Assembly (NCBI RefSeq): GCF_036227405.1
Contig: NZ_CP109473.1
Location: forward strand, 2,294,001 to 2,358,000
DNA: 64,000 nucleotides
Direction: 5' to 3'
Source of the DNA: Streptomyces sp. NBC_01460
Lineage (GTDB): Bacteria; Actinomycetota; Actinomycetes; Streptomycetales; Streptomycetaceae
Part shown: piece by piece, positions 15,904-25,949 of the stretch
Layout of the letters: the number at the start of each line of letters is the position of its first letter
Numbering within the stretch: the first letter of the stretch is position 1
Made by a program: the position numbers and the translations under genes
The notes under the pieces: model-generated
What the model was told of the DNA's origin: nothing
The model's input: only the letters and a program-made list of their open reading frames with translations
The model's database searches: none

Positions 15904-18900
15904 TCAGCCGCGGGAGAACACGGCGACCGTGCGTCCCGGCACGGTGAAGCCGCCCGACGTGGCGTCGTACGAGGACTTCTTGACCGTGGGGTCCGCGCCC
16001 GACGCCTGGACGGGGTGCAGGGCGTACGCCTTGCCGGCCAGGCCGGGGACGACCTGGCTCCGCGTACCCGGGGTGGCGTTCATGACGACGACCAGGTCAC
16101 CCAGGCGCATCGTGATCACCCCGGGGGTCTCGTCCTTGCCGGAGAGCGGGAAGGACAGGGTGTCCTGGACCTGCCCGGCGGTGGCCAGGCCGAAGTCCTT
16201 CTCACCGGTCCGGATGGTCAGCAGGTCCTGGTACGCCGCGGACGTGCCCGTGATCTCGGCGCACCCGGGAGTGAGGGCGGCGGAGGTCAGCAGCGGCTTC
16301 CCGTAGGACCACTTGTCCTTGTTGTCGGCGGTGGGCGGCAGACCGCGGCCGAAGCCGTTGCCCTTGCGGCAGTCCCAGTGGAGGGCGTTGAACCAGTCGC
16401 CGCTGTCGTAGGAGTTGCGGTCCAGGGACTTGGAGCGCAGCAGGTCGGTACCGGCCTGGGAGAGCGCCGGGCCCTGGGAGAGCACGGCGGTCGCCATCGC
16501 CACGACCTGCATGCGGGCCCGCTCGGCGGCCGTGGTGTCCGCGGGGAGCTTGAACGCGAGGGCGTCGTAGAGGGTCTCGTTGTCGTGGGCGTCGGCGTAG
16601 GCGAGCGCGTCACCCGGCGCCGCCGCGTAGCCGGCGGGGGCCCCGTTGTAGTCGACGGCCGAGCCCTTGACCGTGCGGCCCTGGGTGTCGGTGAAGGTGT
16701 AGTCGGCGAGGTTGCCGGTGAGGCCGACCTTGATCAGGTCCTGGTAGTGGAGCAGCCGGGCCTTCTGTTCGGCCTCGGTGCCGTTGGCGGCCGAGGTGTT
16801 GGGGTCGGTGTAGAGACCGGAGGCGAAGCCCTGGACGCCGGGGTCCTCGTCGAAGGGGCCGCCGCCGCGCACGGCGTCGCGGGCCCGGTCGGAGAACGTC
16901 GCGATGCCGGTGCCGGCCATGTTCTTCTGGGTGGCCTGGACGAAGCGGGCGTCGTCGGCGATCTCGCCGAAGTTCCAGCCCTCGCCGTACAGGATGATCT
17001 TCTTGCCGTCGACACCGTCCCGGGCGACGGTCAGCCCGTCGAGCGCCTTGCGGACGGCGAGGATGTTCGCCTTGGGGTGGTGCCCCATGAGGTCGAAGCG
17101 GAAGCCGTCGACCTTGTACTCCTTGGCCCAGGTGACGATCGAGTCCACGACGAGCTTGCCCATCATGGCGTTCTCGGGCGCGGTGTTGGCGCAGCAGGTC
17201 GAGGTGGCGACGGTGCCGTCCTCCAGGAGCCGCTGGTAGTAGCCGGGCACGATCCTGTCGAGGACGGACTTGTCGTCCTGCCCGGAGGCGACGGTGTGGT
17301 TGTAGACGACGTCCATGACGGTCCGCAGACCGGCGCCGTTGAGCCCCTGGACCATCTTCCGGAACTCGACGGTGCGCTTCGTGCCGTCGGGGTCGGAGGC
17401 GTACGAGCCCTCGGGGACCGTGTAGTGCAGCGGGTCGTAGCCCCAGTTGAAGGCGTCCTTCGCGGCGGCCTCCGCCACGCAGGCCTGCTGCTCCTCGGAG
17501 TCGGGGGCGTAGACGGACAGGTCGCAGGCGGGCTTCTGCTGGTCCTTCTTCTTCTCGGGGATCGTCCCGATGTCGAAGGCGGGCAGCAGGTGCACGTAGC
17601 TGGTGCCGGAGTCCGCGAGCTGCTCGAGGTGCTTCATCCCGTCGGAGCCGGTGTCGGTGAAGGCGAGGTACTCACCGGGGTGCTTCGAGGTGGGGTCCGT
17701 GACGGAGAAGTCGCGGACGTGCAGCTCCTGGATCTGCGCGTCCCGCAGGGGGACGGCGGCGGGCTTCCTCAGACCGGACCAGCCGCTCGGTGCGAGCTTC
17801 GGGTCGTCGAGGTCGACGACGAGGCTGCGGGCGGAGTCGGCGGTCAGGGCGGTGGAGTAGGGGTCGGTGACCTTGTTGGTGACGGTCTTCCGGACACTGG
17901 GCGCCCAGACGTTCACGGCGTACCGGTAGGGCTTGCCGTTCCAGCTCTTCTTCCCGGTGACGGACCAGACGCCGGTACGGTCGTCGCGCCGCATCGGGAC
18001 GCTCTTCCCGTCGAGTTCGAGCGCGACGGTCCGGGCGGTGGGTGCCCAGACGGACAGCGTGGGGCTGCCCTTGCGGAAGACGGGGCCGAGGGAGGCGACG
18101 CTCGCGGCCTTGCCGTACAGGCTGTCCAGGACGCCCGCGGTCTGCACCCCGGTGGCGGCGAGCAGGGCGCCGTTGGCCGCGCGCTGGGTGGCGATCAGCT
18201 GGCCGCGCAGGGACTCGCGGACCCTGTCCCGGTCACGGACGTCGACGGTGAACGCCGGATAGTCCTTGAGGTGCGGGTACTTCGCCTTCTGCGCGTCGGT
18301 GAGCTCCGTGGCGCCGAGCCGGAGCCACTGCCCCTCGTCGGAGAGCGCGCCGTCGACGACGGAGATCCCGCCGTCCTTCGCGTACACGAGTTGCTGGCTG
18401 GTGGCGTCGGTGGCCTTCACCTTCCAGACGACGGTGTCCGCGTCGATCCACTGGGCCTCGGCCTTGGTGAGGTCGGGCGTGGGCACCCCGCCGGTCTGCG
18501 GCAGCAGGTAGCCGGGCTTCCCGCCGAGCATCCAGACCTCGTGCCCGTACGAGGCGATGTCCAGGGACTGGTCGCTGGGGAGGTCCTTCTCGTCGCCCCT
18601 GTGGAGGATGTAGCTGAGCGAGGTGGCGCCGTCGGTCAGCGGGACCTCGAAGGTCACGCCGTAGGCGTCGGATTTCACGGGCTCCAGTGGCTTGGCCCAG
18701 TCCGTGGGCGCCGCGGCCCCGGTCCAGGTGTGCAGGCCCCAGCCGTCGTAGTCGCCGTCGGCGCGGTGGTAGTGCAGGACGGCCTTGCCGGTGTCCTGCG
18801 GCGGGGTCTCGGGAGCCTCGGTGGCCTGCTCGTCCTTGCCCTGCTCGATCCAGACCTGGCCGGTCCTCGCGAGGTCGACGGTCCGCTCGGGCCCGTCGGC

Positions 18901-21210
18901 CGTGCCGTCCTTCTCGACCGTGTAGGGGACCGAGGAGGTGCCCTCGTCGAGGTCGATCCAGGCGAAGGCGCCGTAGGCGTCCCGGCCGATGAAGTCGGCC
19001 GACGCGTCACCGGACTTCAGCTGCCAGCCCTCGTAGTCGCCGTCCGCGCGCTTGTAGTGGACGACGGCTTGGTCGCGGTCGACCGCGACGGGCTTCTGCG
19101 CGGGCGGGGCCTGGCCCGCGGTGGTGGAGGCGAGGGCGCTCGCGGTGCGTCCGGCGCGGTCGACGACGACGGCCTTGTAGCGCAGCGGGGTCCCGGCCTT
19201 CACCGAGCCGTCCAGGTGCTGGGTGACCTTGTACGGGGCGTGGTCGGCCGAGCCGAGGGTGACCCACTTCCCGTTGCCGGTCTGCGCGGCGAACACGACG
19301 CGGTTCAGGTCGCCGCCGTCCACACCTGCGCTGATCTCGACGGTGCCGGTGGCTCCGGCGGCCGGGGCCTTCAGGGTGAGCGAGGGCGTGGCGGCGGGGG
19401 TGCCGAGCGGCTTGTCGGCGCGGAGCACGACGCTGGAGAGCGCGGGCACGGTCACCTTGACGGCCTTGTCCGCACCGCTGCGGACGGTGCCGGAACCTCC
19501 GTACAGCGTACGGAAGTTCATGCCGGCCGACTCGGTGGGCAGCTCGACGGTCTTCGCCTCGGTGGAGTTGTTCGAGGCGACGACGTACTCGTACGGGCGC
19601 TTCGCGTCCGTACGCGAGAAGGCGTGGACGGAGTCCTTGGCGTAGCGCTCGGTCTGCGTGCCGTCGCGCAGGGCCGGGTGCTCCCGGGTGAGCTTCGACA
19701 GGGCGGCTATGGTCCGGTACAGCGGGTGGGTCGTGTCGTACGCGTCGGAGGCGTGCGTGCGGTCGGTGCCGATCTGGTCGTCGTCGAGGTATTCCGCGGT
19801 CTTCGAGGCGAAGAGCGTCTGGCGGGCGTCCTTGTCGCCGCCCGCTCCGGTGTAGCCCTGCTCGTCGCCGTAGTAGACGACCGGGTTGCCGCGGCCGAGG
19901 AACATCAGCTCGTCGGCGAGGCGGGCCCGGTCCAGGAGCTCGGCGTCACCGGCCTTCGGGTTGTCCTGCTTCAGGAAGGTGCCGATCCGGCCCATGTCGT
20001 GGTTGCCGAGGAAGGTCACCTGCTCGTAGGCGTTGGCCTTGTCGGTGGTGTAGCGGTAGTCGTCCGCGTAGACGGCGGCGAGCTTCGAGGCCGGGGCGCC
20101 CTGGGAGGCGTACTGCCGGGCGGCTTCCTGGAAGGGGAAGTCGAGCGTCGAGTCGAGCCTGCCCCGCGTGACGTAGGGCGAGGTGATCGCCGTGTCGGCG
20201 GAGTAGACCTCGCCGAACATGAAGAAGTCGTCCCGGCCGTGCCTCGCCGCGTATCCGTCGAGCGCGGTCGCCCACTGGGTCCAGAAGTCCAGGTCGACGT
20301 GTTTGACGGTGTCGATGCGGAAGCCGTCGATGTCGAAGTCGCGGACCCACTTCTCGTAGATCTTCTCCATGCCGGAGACGACCTCGGGGCGCTCGGTCCA
20401 CAGGTCGTCGAGGCCGGAGAAGTCGCCGTACTCGGTGGACTCGCCGGCGTAGGTCGAGTCACCCCGGTTGTGGTACATCGTGGTGTCGTTGAGCCAGGCC
20501 GGGACCTTCTTGCCCGTGTTCACCGGGGTGTACGGGAAGGAGTCGGCGTCCACCTCCTCCACGCCCCGGGTGTCGTCGAAGGGACGGCCGTCCTCGTCGA
20601 GGTACGGGAAGGCGCCCTTGGGCTTGTAGCCGTACTTCTTCTCGGCGTAGTCGACGGTGTCGGCTGTGTGGTTGGTGATGACGTCGAAGAAGACCTTCAT
20701 GCCCTTGCCGTGGGCCTTGTCGATCAGCTTCGTGAGGTCGGCGTTGGTCCCGAAGTGGGGGTCGACCTGGGTGAAGTCGGTGATCCAGTAGCCGTGGTAG
20801 CCGGCCGAGGCGTTGTCGCCGGTGCCCTGCACGGGGCGGTTCTTGAAGATCGGGGCGAGCCAGATCGCGGTGGTGCCGAGGCCCTTGATGTAGTCGAGCC
20901 GCTGGGTGAGGCCCTTGAGGTCGCCGCCCTGGTAGAACCCCTTGTCCGTGGGGTCGTAGCCGGTCTCCAGCCGGGAGCCGGTCAGACCGCCCCGGTTGTT
21001 GGAGGTGTCGCCGTCGGCGAAGCGGTCGGGCAGCACGAAGTAGAACTGCTCGCGGGTCAGGTCGTGCCTGGCCGGCTCCTTGGCGAGGGCCGCGTCCGAG
21101 GGCGGCGCGGGGGGTCTGGGCGCGGCGGACGCGGTGGCCGCCGGTACGACGGGCAGCAGCGCCGCGCACAGTGCGGCGACAGCCCCCCGCCGGAGGGTGG
21201 TTCGGGACAC
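15904..21210 (-). CDS. Secreted bifunctional amylase-pullulanase
   Basis: A 1768-residue starch-degrading enzyme with two GH13 catalytic units. A signal peptide ends near residue 29 (ATASAA). The first unit (about 50-600) has [15 protein letters not shown] with the nucleophile Asp, FMFGEVYS with the acid Glu, and FLGNHD. Two pullulanase-associated domains follow ([14 protein letters not shown] near 710 and [14 protein letters not shown] near 810), then a CBM48-like domain (~1050) and a pullulanase unit with [27 protein letters not shown] and [12 protein letters not shown]. It should cut alpha-1,4 and alpha-1,6 bonds outside the cell. GTG 21210 follows GAGGAG. Downstream of the alpha-amylase gene, behind a strong hairpin. 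Confidence 0.93.
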   Translation of the reverse strand: MSRTTLRRGAVAALCAALLPVVPAATASAAPRPPAPPSDAALAKEPARHDLTREQFYFVLPDRFADGDTSNNRGGLTGSRLETGYDPTDKGFYQGGDLKGLTQRLDYIKGLGTTAIWLAPIFKNRPVQGTGDNASAGYHGYWITDFTQVDPHFGTNADLTKLIDKAHGKGMKVFFDVITNHTADTVDYAEKKYGYKPKGAFPYLDEDGRPFDDTRGVEEVDADSFPYTPVNTGKKVPAWLNDTTMYHNRGDSTYAGESTEYGDFSGLDDLWTERPEVVSGMEKIYEKWVRDFDIDGFRIDTVKHVDLDFWTQWATALDGYAARHGRDDFFMFGEVYSADTAITSPYVTRGRLDSTLDFPFQEAARQYASQGAPASKLAAVYADDYRYTTDKANAYEQVTFLGNHDMGRIGTFLKQDNPKAGDAELLDRARLADELMFLGRGNPVVYYGDEQGYTGAGGDKDARQTLFASKTAEYLDDDQIGTDRTHASDAYDTTHPLYRTIAALSKLTREHPALRDGTQTERYAKDSVHAFSRTDAKRPYEYVVASNNSTEAKTVELPTESAGMNFRTLYGGSGTVRSGADKAVKVTVPALSSVVLRADKPLGTPAATPSLTLKAPAAGATGTVEISAGVDGGDLNRVVFAAQTGNGKWVTLGSADHAPYKVTQHLDGSVKAGTPLRYKAVVVDRAGRTASALASTTAGQAPPAQKPVAVDRDQAVVHYKRADGDYEGWQLKSGDASADFIGRDAYGAFAWIDLDEGTSSVPYTVEKDGTADGPERTVDLARTGQVWIEQGKDEQATEAPETPPQDTGKAVLHYHRADGDYDGWGLHTWTGAAAPTDWAKPLEPVKSDAYGVTFEVPLTDGATSLSYILHRGDEKDLPSDQSLDIASYGHEVWMLGGKPGYLLPQTGGVPTPDLTKAEAQWIDADTVVWKVKATDATSQQLVYAKDGGISVVDGALSDEGQWLRLGATELTDAQKAKYPHLKDYPAFTVDVRDRDRVRESLRGQLIATQRAANGALLAATGVQTAGVLDSLYGKAASVASLGPVFRKGSPTLSVWAPTARTVALELDGKSVPMRRDDRTGVWSVTGKKSWNGKPYRYAVNVWAPSVRKTVTNKVTDPYSTALTADSARSLVVDLDDPKLAPSGWSGLRKPAAVPLRDAQIQELHVRDFSVTDPTSKHPGEYLAFTDTGSDGMKHLEQLADSGTSYVHLLPAFDIGTIPEKKKDQQKPACDLSVYAPDSEEQQACVAEAAAKDAFNWGYDPLHYTVPEGSYASDPDGTKRTVEFRKMVQGLNGAGLRTVMDVVYNHTVASGQDDKSVLDRIVPGYYQRLLEDGTVATSTCCANTAPENAMMGKLVVDSIVTWAKEYKVDGFRFDLMGHHPKANILAVRKALDGLTVARDGVDGKKIILYGEGWNFGEIADDARFVQATQKNMAGTGIATFSDRARDAVRGGGPFDEDPGVQGFASGLYTDPNTSAANGTEAEQKARLLHYQDLIKVGLTGNLADYTFTDTQGRTVKGSAVDYNGAPAGYAAAPGDALAYADAHDNETLYDALAFKLPADTTAAERARMQVVAMATAVLSQGPALSQAGTDLLRSKSLDRNSYDSGDWFNALHWDCRKGNGFGRGLPPTADNKDKWSYGKPLLTSAALTPGCAEITGTSAAYQDLLTIRTGEKDFGLATAGQVQDTLSFPLSGKDETPGVITMRLGDLVVVMNATPGTRSQVVPGLAGKAYALHPVQASGADPTVKKSSYDATSGGFTVPGRTVAVFSRG

Positions 21211-21256
21211 GGGCGGGTACTCCTCGGCTTTCGGGGATCGGGCGGGGTGGAGCGGT

Positions 21257-21294
21257 GCGGGCCGGGGACGCTCACCCTCGCGTCCCCGGCCCGC
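21257..21294 (-). terminator. Terminator between alpha-amylase and amylase-pullulanase
   Basis: A perfect 15-bp stem (GCGGGCCGGGGACGC / GCGTCCCCGGCCCGC) with an 8-nt loop, 11 nt after the alpha-amylase stop. It should separate the two genes transcriptionally, at least in part. Confidence 0.75.
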
Positions 21295-21304
21295 CGTGAG
21301 TGGT

Positions 21305-23029
21305 TCAGCCGCGCCAGACGTCGGCGGTCAGCGTGACCTTGCCGGAGGACGGCACGGTGGCGGTGCGGTTCGCACCGCTCTCCCAGGTGACGTTGCCGCT
21401 CGCGTCCTTGCGGAGGTACTTGTACGCGAACGAGGTGCCGGCGGGCAGGGCGACGTCGAGCTTCCACACGGGGTACGTCGCTGGGTCGAGCTTCAGCGCG
21501 CTCCCGGGGGCCCAGCTGCCGAGCGCGGCCTGGTCACCGGTCACGTAGATGTTCTGGCCGAGCTGGGTGGTGGCGTTGACGCCGAAGGAGGCGCCGGACT
21601 GGCCGGTACCGGGGTCCGGGGTCGTGCCGCCGCCGGAGCAGGTACGGGCGCCGACGTGCAGGGCGAGGGCCGTCTGGGCGGCCAGGGTCGCGGTGAACTG
21701 CCCGGAGGCGTTGACCGTGACGCCGTTGCCCGTCTGGACGTCGCAGTAGGTGCCCGCGGGCAGCGACGTCTGGAAGGTGCGGCTCAGCGCGGAGCCCTCG
21801 TGGTTGATGGCGACGTACGCCTTGGAGCCGCGCCCGAAGGCTATCTGGTCACCGCCGTTGTCCCACCAGTTCGAGACGGCCTGGCCGCGGGCGGCGTTGC
21901 GGAAGCCGACCATGGAGGAGATCTCGCGCCAGGCGTGCTGGCACTTCCAGCCGCCGCTGTAGCAGGCGCTCACCTGGCCGCCGCTGGGCGGTCCGGCGTC
22001 CTTGTCGGACCACTCGTAGCCGGAGTGGACGTCCGGGGAGCCGTAGGGGTAGGCCAGCATGAAGACGCTCGCGAGGGTGTAGTTCGCGCCGTCCTTGTAG
22101 TTCAGGGTGTCGCCGCCGCGCTCGGTGTCGTGGTTGTCGACGAAGACCGCGGACTTGCCGGACTCCATGAAGCCCCAGCCCTCGCCGAAGTTCTTCAGGT
22201 TGGCGAGGTTCTCGTTGTTGAAGACCTGCTTGAGGCCGCGGCCGTAGCGGAACTCCTGGACGTCACCGCTGCCGAGGTACTCGGACGGGGAGACGGCCTC
22301 GCCGCCCCCGTAGATCGCCTCGTGCTTCCAGTACACACCGGTGTTGCTGAGCCGGGACTTGATGGTGGCGAGGTCGGCGGCCGGCATGTGCTTGGCGGCG
22401 TCGATCCGGAAGCCGTCGACGCCGAGGGAGAGCAGGTCGTTGAGATAGCCGGCGATCTTGCCGCGTACGTACTCCTCACTGGTGTCCAGGTCGGCGAGGC
22501 CCACCAGTTCGCAGTTCTGGACGTTGGCGCGGTCGCCGTAGTTGCTGATCTGCGCCTGGCAGTCGTTCATGTCGCTGGCCGAATAGACGCCCGGGTAGTC
22601 GTACTTGCTGTACGACGAGCCACCCGTGCCGGTGCCGGACCCGGCCGACATGTGATTGATGACCGAGTCGGCGATGACCTTGACGCCGGCGGTGTGACAG
22701 GTGCTGACCATGTGCGCGAAGGCCGTACGGTCACCGAGACGGCCGGCGATCTTGTAGCTCACGGGCTGGTACGAGGTCCACCACTGGGCACCCTGGATGT
22801 GCTCCTGGGGCGGCGATACCTGGACGAAGCCGTAACCGGCGGGGCCGAGGCTGTCCGTACAGGCCTTGGCCACGGACGCGAAGTTCCACTCGAACATCAC
22901 GGCGGTGACGTCCTTCTCGCCGGGCGGTGCGGCCTGGGCGGTCCCGGCGGCGCCGAGCCCCGCGGGGACGGCGAGGACAGCGGCGCCCAGGGTGAGGGCG
23001 AGCGCGCCGGACAACGGTCTGCGTGCCAT
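21305..23029 (-). CDS. Secreted alpha-amylase with C-terminal CBM20
   Basis: A 574-residue endo-alpha-1,4-glucanase. The signal peptide ends near AQAAP (about residue 33). The GH13 domain shows [19 protein letters not shown] with the nucleophile Asp (~206), a Glu in [11 protein letters not shown] (~236) and [12 protein letters not shown] (~300), the animal-like alpha-amylase type common in Streptomyces. A Gly/Thr/Pro linker leads to a starch-binding CBM20 (about 475-574: [37 protein letters not shown]). AGGAGGA lies 5 nt before ATG 23029. Operator-like palindromes upstream suggest MalR control. First of two adjacent starch-degrading genes. Confidence 0.95.
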   Translation of the reverse strand: MARRPLSGALALTLGAAVLAVPAGLGAAGTAQAAPPGEKDVTAVMFEWNFASVAKACTDSLGPAGYGFVQVSPPQEHIQGAQWWTSYQPVSYKIAGRLGDRTAFAHMVSTCHTAGVKVIADSVINHMSAGSGTGTGGSSYSKYDYPGVYSASDMNDCQAQISNYGDRANVQNCELVGLADLDTSEEYVRGKIAGYLNDLLSLGVDGFRIDAAKHMPAADLATIKSRLSNTGVYWKHEAIYGGGEAVSPSEYLGSGDVQEFRYGRGLKQVFNNENLANLKNFGEGWGFMESGKSAVFVDNHDTERGGDTLNYKDGANYTLASVFMLAYPYGSPDVHSGYEWSDKDAGPPSGGQVSACYSGGWKCQHAWREISSMVGFRNAARGQAVSNWWDNGGDQIAFGRGSKAYVAINHEGSALSRTFQTSLPAGTYCDVQTGNGVTVNASGQFTATLAAQTALALHVGARTCSGGGTTPDPGTGQSGASFGVNATTQLGQNIYVTGDQAALGSWAPGSALKLDPATYPVWKLDVALPAGTSFAYKYLRKDASGNVTWESGANRTATVPSSGKVTLTADVWRG

Positions 23030-23115
23030 GACGTTCCTCCTGCGGTGGGGGAATTTGCGGGGATGGCGGAGCAGCCTCACCGGGCAACGCGCCGTGCCGT
23101 CAAGGCTCCTGAAGG

Positions 23116-23130
23116 TTCTTGCAGCAAGAA
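23116..23130 (-). promoter_or_regulatory. MalR-like operator upstream of alpha-amylase
   Basis: TTCTTGC-A-GCAAGAA is a perfect 15-bp palindrome about 90 nt upstream of the alpha-amylase ATG. The CTTGCA core is the element reported for MalR control of Streptomyces amylase and maltose promoters, and the same core recurs upstream of malE in this window. Confidence 0.6.
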
Positions 23131-23360
23131 TGCAAAAGCTGGGGTGCAGCAGACCGTACGAGCCTGACCTGCCCCGGTCAACCCCCTGGACACGACGCGA
23201 TCACACCCCGCTCACATCGACGAAATCTCGGAGATTTCTTCCTGCAAGGACTTACGCAAGATATTGCGGGGCTGTTAAGTTCATCCCGACTCCGGCCCGG
23301 CCGGCCGGGGGGCCGCACACCGGACCCCACGCGCCCGGCCGGCCGGGCCGGTCACGCCGA

Positions 23361-23421
23361 GGAGAGGCCCCGACGTCGCCTCCCCGCCGGCCCAATCCTG
23401 GGCCGACCTCGGGGCCTCTCC
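23361..23421 (+). other. Nested hairpin upstream of the HEAT-like gene
   Basis: An outer 13-bp stem (GGAGAGGCCCCGA at 23361-23373 with TCGGGGCCTCTCC at 23409-23421) encloses an inner 7-bp stem (CGGCCCA 23388-23394 with TGGGCCG 23399-23405). Both neighbouring genes read away from it, so it does not look like a simple terminator; it could be a 5' leader structure of the rightward gene. Confidence 0.45.
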
Positions 23422-23573
23422 CGCGCGTGGCGGACCCGCGCACGCGCTGCGCGCGGCTGCGTCGCGGCCCCTGCCCCTGCCCCTGCCCCTGGTTCAGCCG
23501 ACTCCGGAAGCCGCACCCCTCGATGGCACGATGACCGTGGGGAAGCCGTTTCGCCGAGGGCACGGGGGCATGA

Positions 23574-25568
23574 GTGGCAGACAGGGCGCTTGAGGCACTG
23601 GACGATATGCCGTGGGAGCGGCTTGAGGCGGCGCTCGGGCATGCCCCCGCCACGGAGTTGCGGCGCGCCCTGCGGGGTTTGGCGGGCAAAGGTGCGGCGG
23701 CGACCGAGGAGGACTGCGATCCGCTGTGGGCATGCGTCGGGCTGGGCACCGGACGCGTGACCTCCGTCGCGACCGCCGCGCTGCCGTTCGTCGTTGCCCT
23801 CGCCGGCGATCGGGACATGGGCGCCCGGACCACGCTGGTTCAACTGCTGACGGGCCTGTCCGAGGCGGCCGCCTCGGCCGGGGAGGAGCGCGTGGACGCG
23901 GGGTGGCCCGGGGCATGGCGTCGCCATCGGCCCAGGCTCCTGGCGCTGCTCGCGGACTGCCTGCCCGAGGTGCGAAGAGAGGCCCTGCCTCTCGCGGAGG
24001 GCGTCGGCGTGCTGCTGGAGCGGTGGCATGCCGAGACTGACCCGACGGTGCGGCTGCCCGTACTGCTCGCGCTGGGGACCGCCGCGGCAGGCTCTGCCGA
24101 CGCCGGGAGGGTGGACCAGGTGCGAGCAGTGGCGGCCGAGGTGCTGCGGACCGGTGATCCCGTCATGCGGGTCGCGGCTGTGCACGCCTGGGCAGCGTTC
24201 GACCCCCGGGTGCCGGTCCGTGAGCTGGACCTGCTGGTGGAGGTCCTGTCCGACCCGTCCGTGCGTCCGCGGTTCGAGGCGGTCTGGTACCTGCCGGACA
24301 TCGAGGACGCCTTCACCCGTGAGGATGTCGTCTCCTGGGCGGCCCACCTGCTCGAAGGTGCACCGCAGACGGCGCTCACCTTCGTCGTCCGGCTCATCGA
24401 CGCGGCGCGTCGGACCGGGGACACCTTGCTGTGCCGCGCCGCGCTGGACGAGGCGTGGCAGCTGCTGGTGGTCCGGCCGTCCGCGGCAGCCGCGCTGCTG
24501 CCGCGCGCGGGCGCGTTGCTCGCCGACCCGGACGACGGCGTGCGGTACCGGGCGGCCCACCTGCTCGCGGCGCTGGGTGCGCAGGCGGCTCCCTACGCGG
24601 ACGCGCTGGCCGCGCTCCTCGACGACCCGGGCGAGGCCGGGTTCTTCGAGGGCACTGTGGGCGACCACGCACGGTGGGCGCTGACCCGCATCGGCGACCC
24701 GCGCGCCCTGCCGAAGCTGGTCGCGCGGCTGTACGCGCCGTACGAGGGCCAGTACTCCCGCGGATACTGCCTGGGTGAACCGCACCTGCCGGAGGTGGAG
24801 GACGTCCTGACCCCGTTGGGGGCGTACGCGGAGAACCTCTTGCCCGAGGTGCGGCGGCTGCTCCGCGACGAGGGTGTGGGCGGCTCACTGACCTGCCCCT
24901 TCCTGCGCGTACTCCAGGCATGGGGGCCGGCCGCGGCACCCGCGCTGCCGGAGGTGGTGGCCCTGCTGGGCGACACCCGGTACTCGCTGTACGCAGTCGA
25001 CGCGCTGGTGGCCATGGGGCCGGCCGCGGCTTCCAGCGAACCCGCCGTGCGCCGGTGCACGGTCCTCGACTCCCCCGGCAACCACCACAAGGTGGCATGG
25101 GCCGCCTGGCGCTTGGGCGGGGACCGCGACGCGGCGCTGCGGCTGATCGGCGAGGCGGTGCTGACCGAGGAGGAGCCGTTCTACCGTGCCCTGGTCCGGT
25201 TCGGCGATTTCGGGCCGGCGGCCGCACCGTACGCCGACCGGGTGCGGCATGTCATGGAACACGGTGACACCTGGACGCGGCTGCAGGCGGCAGTCGCGCT
25301 CTGGTCGATCACGGGCGAGCCGGAACCGAGCGTGACCGTCCTGGAGGAGTACCTCCCTCCCCTCGCCCACGGTGACGACCACTACGGCGACTTCCTGGAC
25401 GCACTGCGTGCCCTCGCCCGGATCGGCACCATCTCCCCAGCGGCGCGGGCGGTCCTGCGTACGGTGCAGGGATCGGACCGGAGGTTGGCGACATATCGCG
25501 ACTACCGGGCGATACTCCAGGACGAGGAGATCCGGTCCGCGATCGACGACGTCCTCGCCCTACCGTGA
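23574..25568 (+). CDS. HEAT-like repeat protein
   Basis: A 664-residue protein of repeated two-helix units: segments such as VRREALPLAEGVG, VMRVAAVHAWAAFDPR, VRYRAAHLLAALGAQ and ARWALTRIGDPRALPKLVARL follow the HEAT pattern (Ala/Leu helices with Asp-Pro turns) through most of its length. Such scaffolds bind proteins or, less often, nucleic acid; no catalytic motif, signal peptide or membrane segment is seen. GTG 23574 lies 4 nt after GGGGG; ATG 23570 is out of frame. It stands alone between the amylase and esterase genes. Function unknown. Confidence 0.78.
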   Translation: MADRALEALDDMPWERLEAALGHAPATELRRALRGLAGKGAAATEEDCDPLWACVGLGTGRVTSVATAALPFVVALAGDRDMGARTTLVQLLTGLSEAAASAGEERVDAGWPGAWRRHRPRLLALLADCLPEVRREALPLAEGVGVLLERWHAETDPTVRLPVLLALGTAAAGSADAGRVDQVRAVAAEVLRTGDPVMRVAAVHAWAAFDPRVPVRELDLLVEVLSDPSVRPRFEAVWYLPDIEDAFTREDVVSWAAHLLEGAPQTALTFVVRLIDAARRTGDTLLCRAALDEAWQLLVVRPSAAAALLPRAGALLADPDDGVRYRAAHLLAALGAQAAPYADALAALLDDPGEAGFFEGTVGDHARWALTRIGDPRALPKLVARLYAPYEGQYSRGYCLGEPHLPEVEDVLTPLGAYAENLLPEVRRLLRDEGVGGSLTCPFLRVLQAWGPAAAPALPEVVALLGDTRYSLYAVDALVAMGPAAASSEPAVRRCTVLDSPGNHHKVAWAAWRLGGDRDAALRLIGEAVLTEEEPFYRALVRFGDFGPAAAPYADRVRHVMEHGDTWTRLQAAVALWSITGEPEPSVTVLEEYLPPLAHGDDHYGDFLDALRALARIGTISPAARAVLRTVQGSDRRLATYRDYRAILQDEEIRSAIDDVLALP

Positions 25569-25949
25569 CGACCGGCAGGCGGGCACGCCCCTCACATGCG
25601 GACATGGCCATGGGGCAAGCACATAGGCGTAGTTCCCTCGGCCTCGCCGCAGCCCTCTGCTGCTACGAGCGACTCAGCCGACTCGCCCCGTAGGGCACGG
25701 TCTTGGTGTCAGCTGGAGTCGGGCGGCAATGCACCGAGAACGGCCGCGAGACCATGCGGGTCGCGGCGGGCGATGTTGTGACCAAGGAGGAGTCGGCGCG
25801 CGCCGACCAAGACCCGACGCGCAAGTCGTCGGGACCGAGCACCTGTTGATCACTTCCTTCCCTTAAACCGGTTGACACTCAGGGGTGGAATATCGGACGT
25901 TCAGCCCGGACCCACTGACGCGCCACAGGGACGGAGAGATGGCTCGCAG
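25569..25949. other. Intergenic region with a signal-peptide-like short ORF
   Basis: No confident gene. A 29-codon frame at 25604-25693 (two ATGs, then HRRSSLGLAAALC and a stop) looks like the beginning of an export signal and could be the lost 5' end of the esterase that follows, or chance. The remainder shows no repeat or strong hairpin. Confidence 0.4.

Larger units (their letters stand above)
23030..23573. other. Intergenic region between alpha-amylase and HEAT-like gene
   Basis: No gene is seen in 544 nt. It holds the alpha-amylase promoter side with three CTTGCA/GCAAG-type elements: 23116-23130, a near-palindrome TTCCTGCAAGGA at 23239-23250, and CGCAA-GATA-TTGCG at 23255-23268. Further right are GC-rich GGCCGG runs, a nested hairpin at 23361-23421 and four CCCCTG units at about 23467-23490. 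Confidence 0.6.

Noticed and set aside
15730..21336. 1868-codon plus-strand open frame opposite the amylase-pullulanase
   Set aside because: Composition is typical of antisense high-GC frames (Val/Gly/Leu/Arg), and the minus strand holds complete GH13 active sites.
21080..23167. 695-codon plus-strand frame opposite the alpha-amylase
   Set aside because: Low-complexity antisense translation; the real gene is the minus-strand amylase with CBM20.
23467..23490. CCCCTG tandem units as a regulatory element
   Set aside because: Four short units in a very GC-rich stretch; simple slippage is enough explanation.
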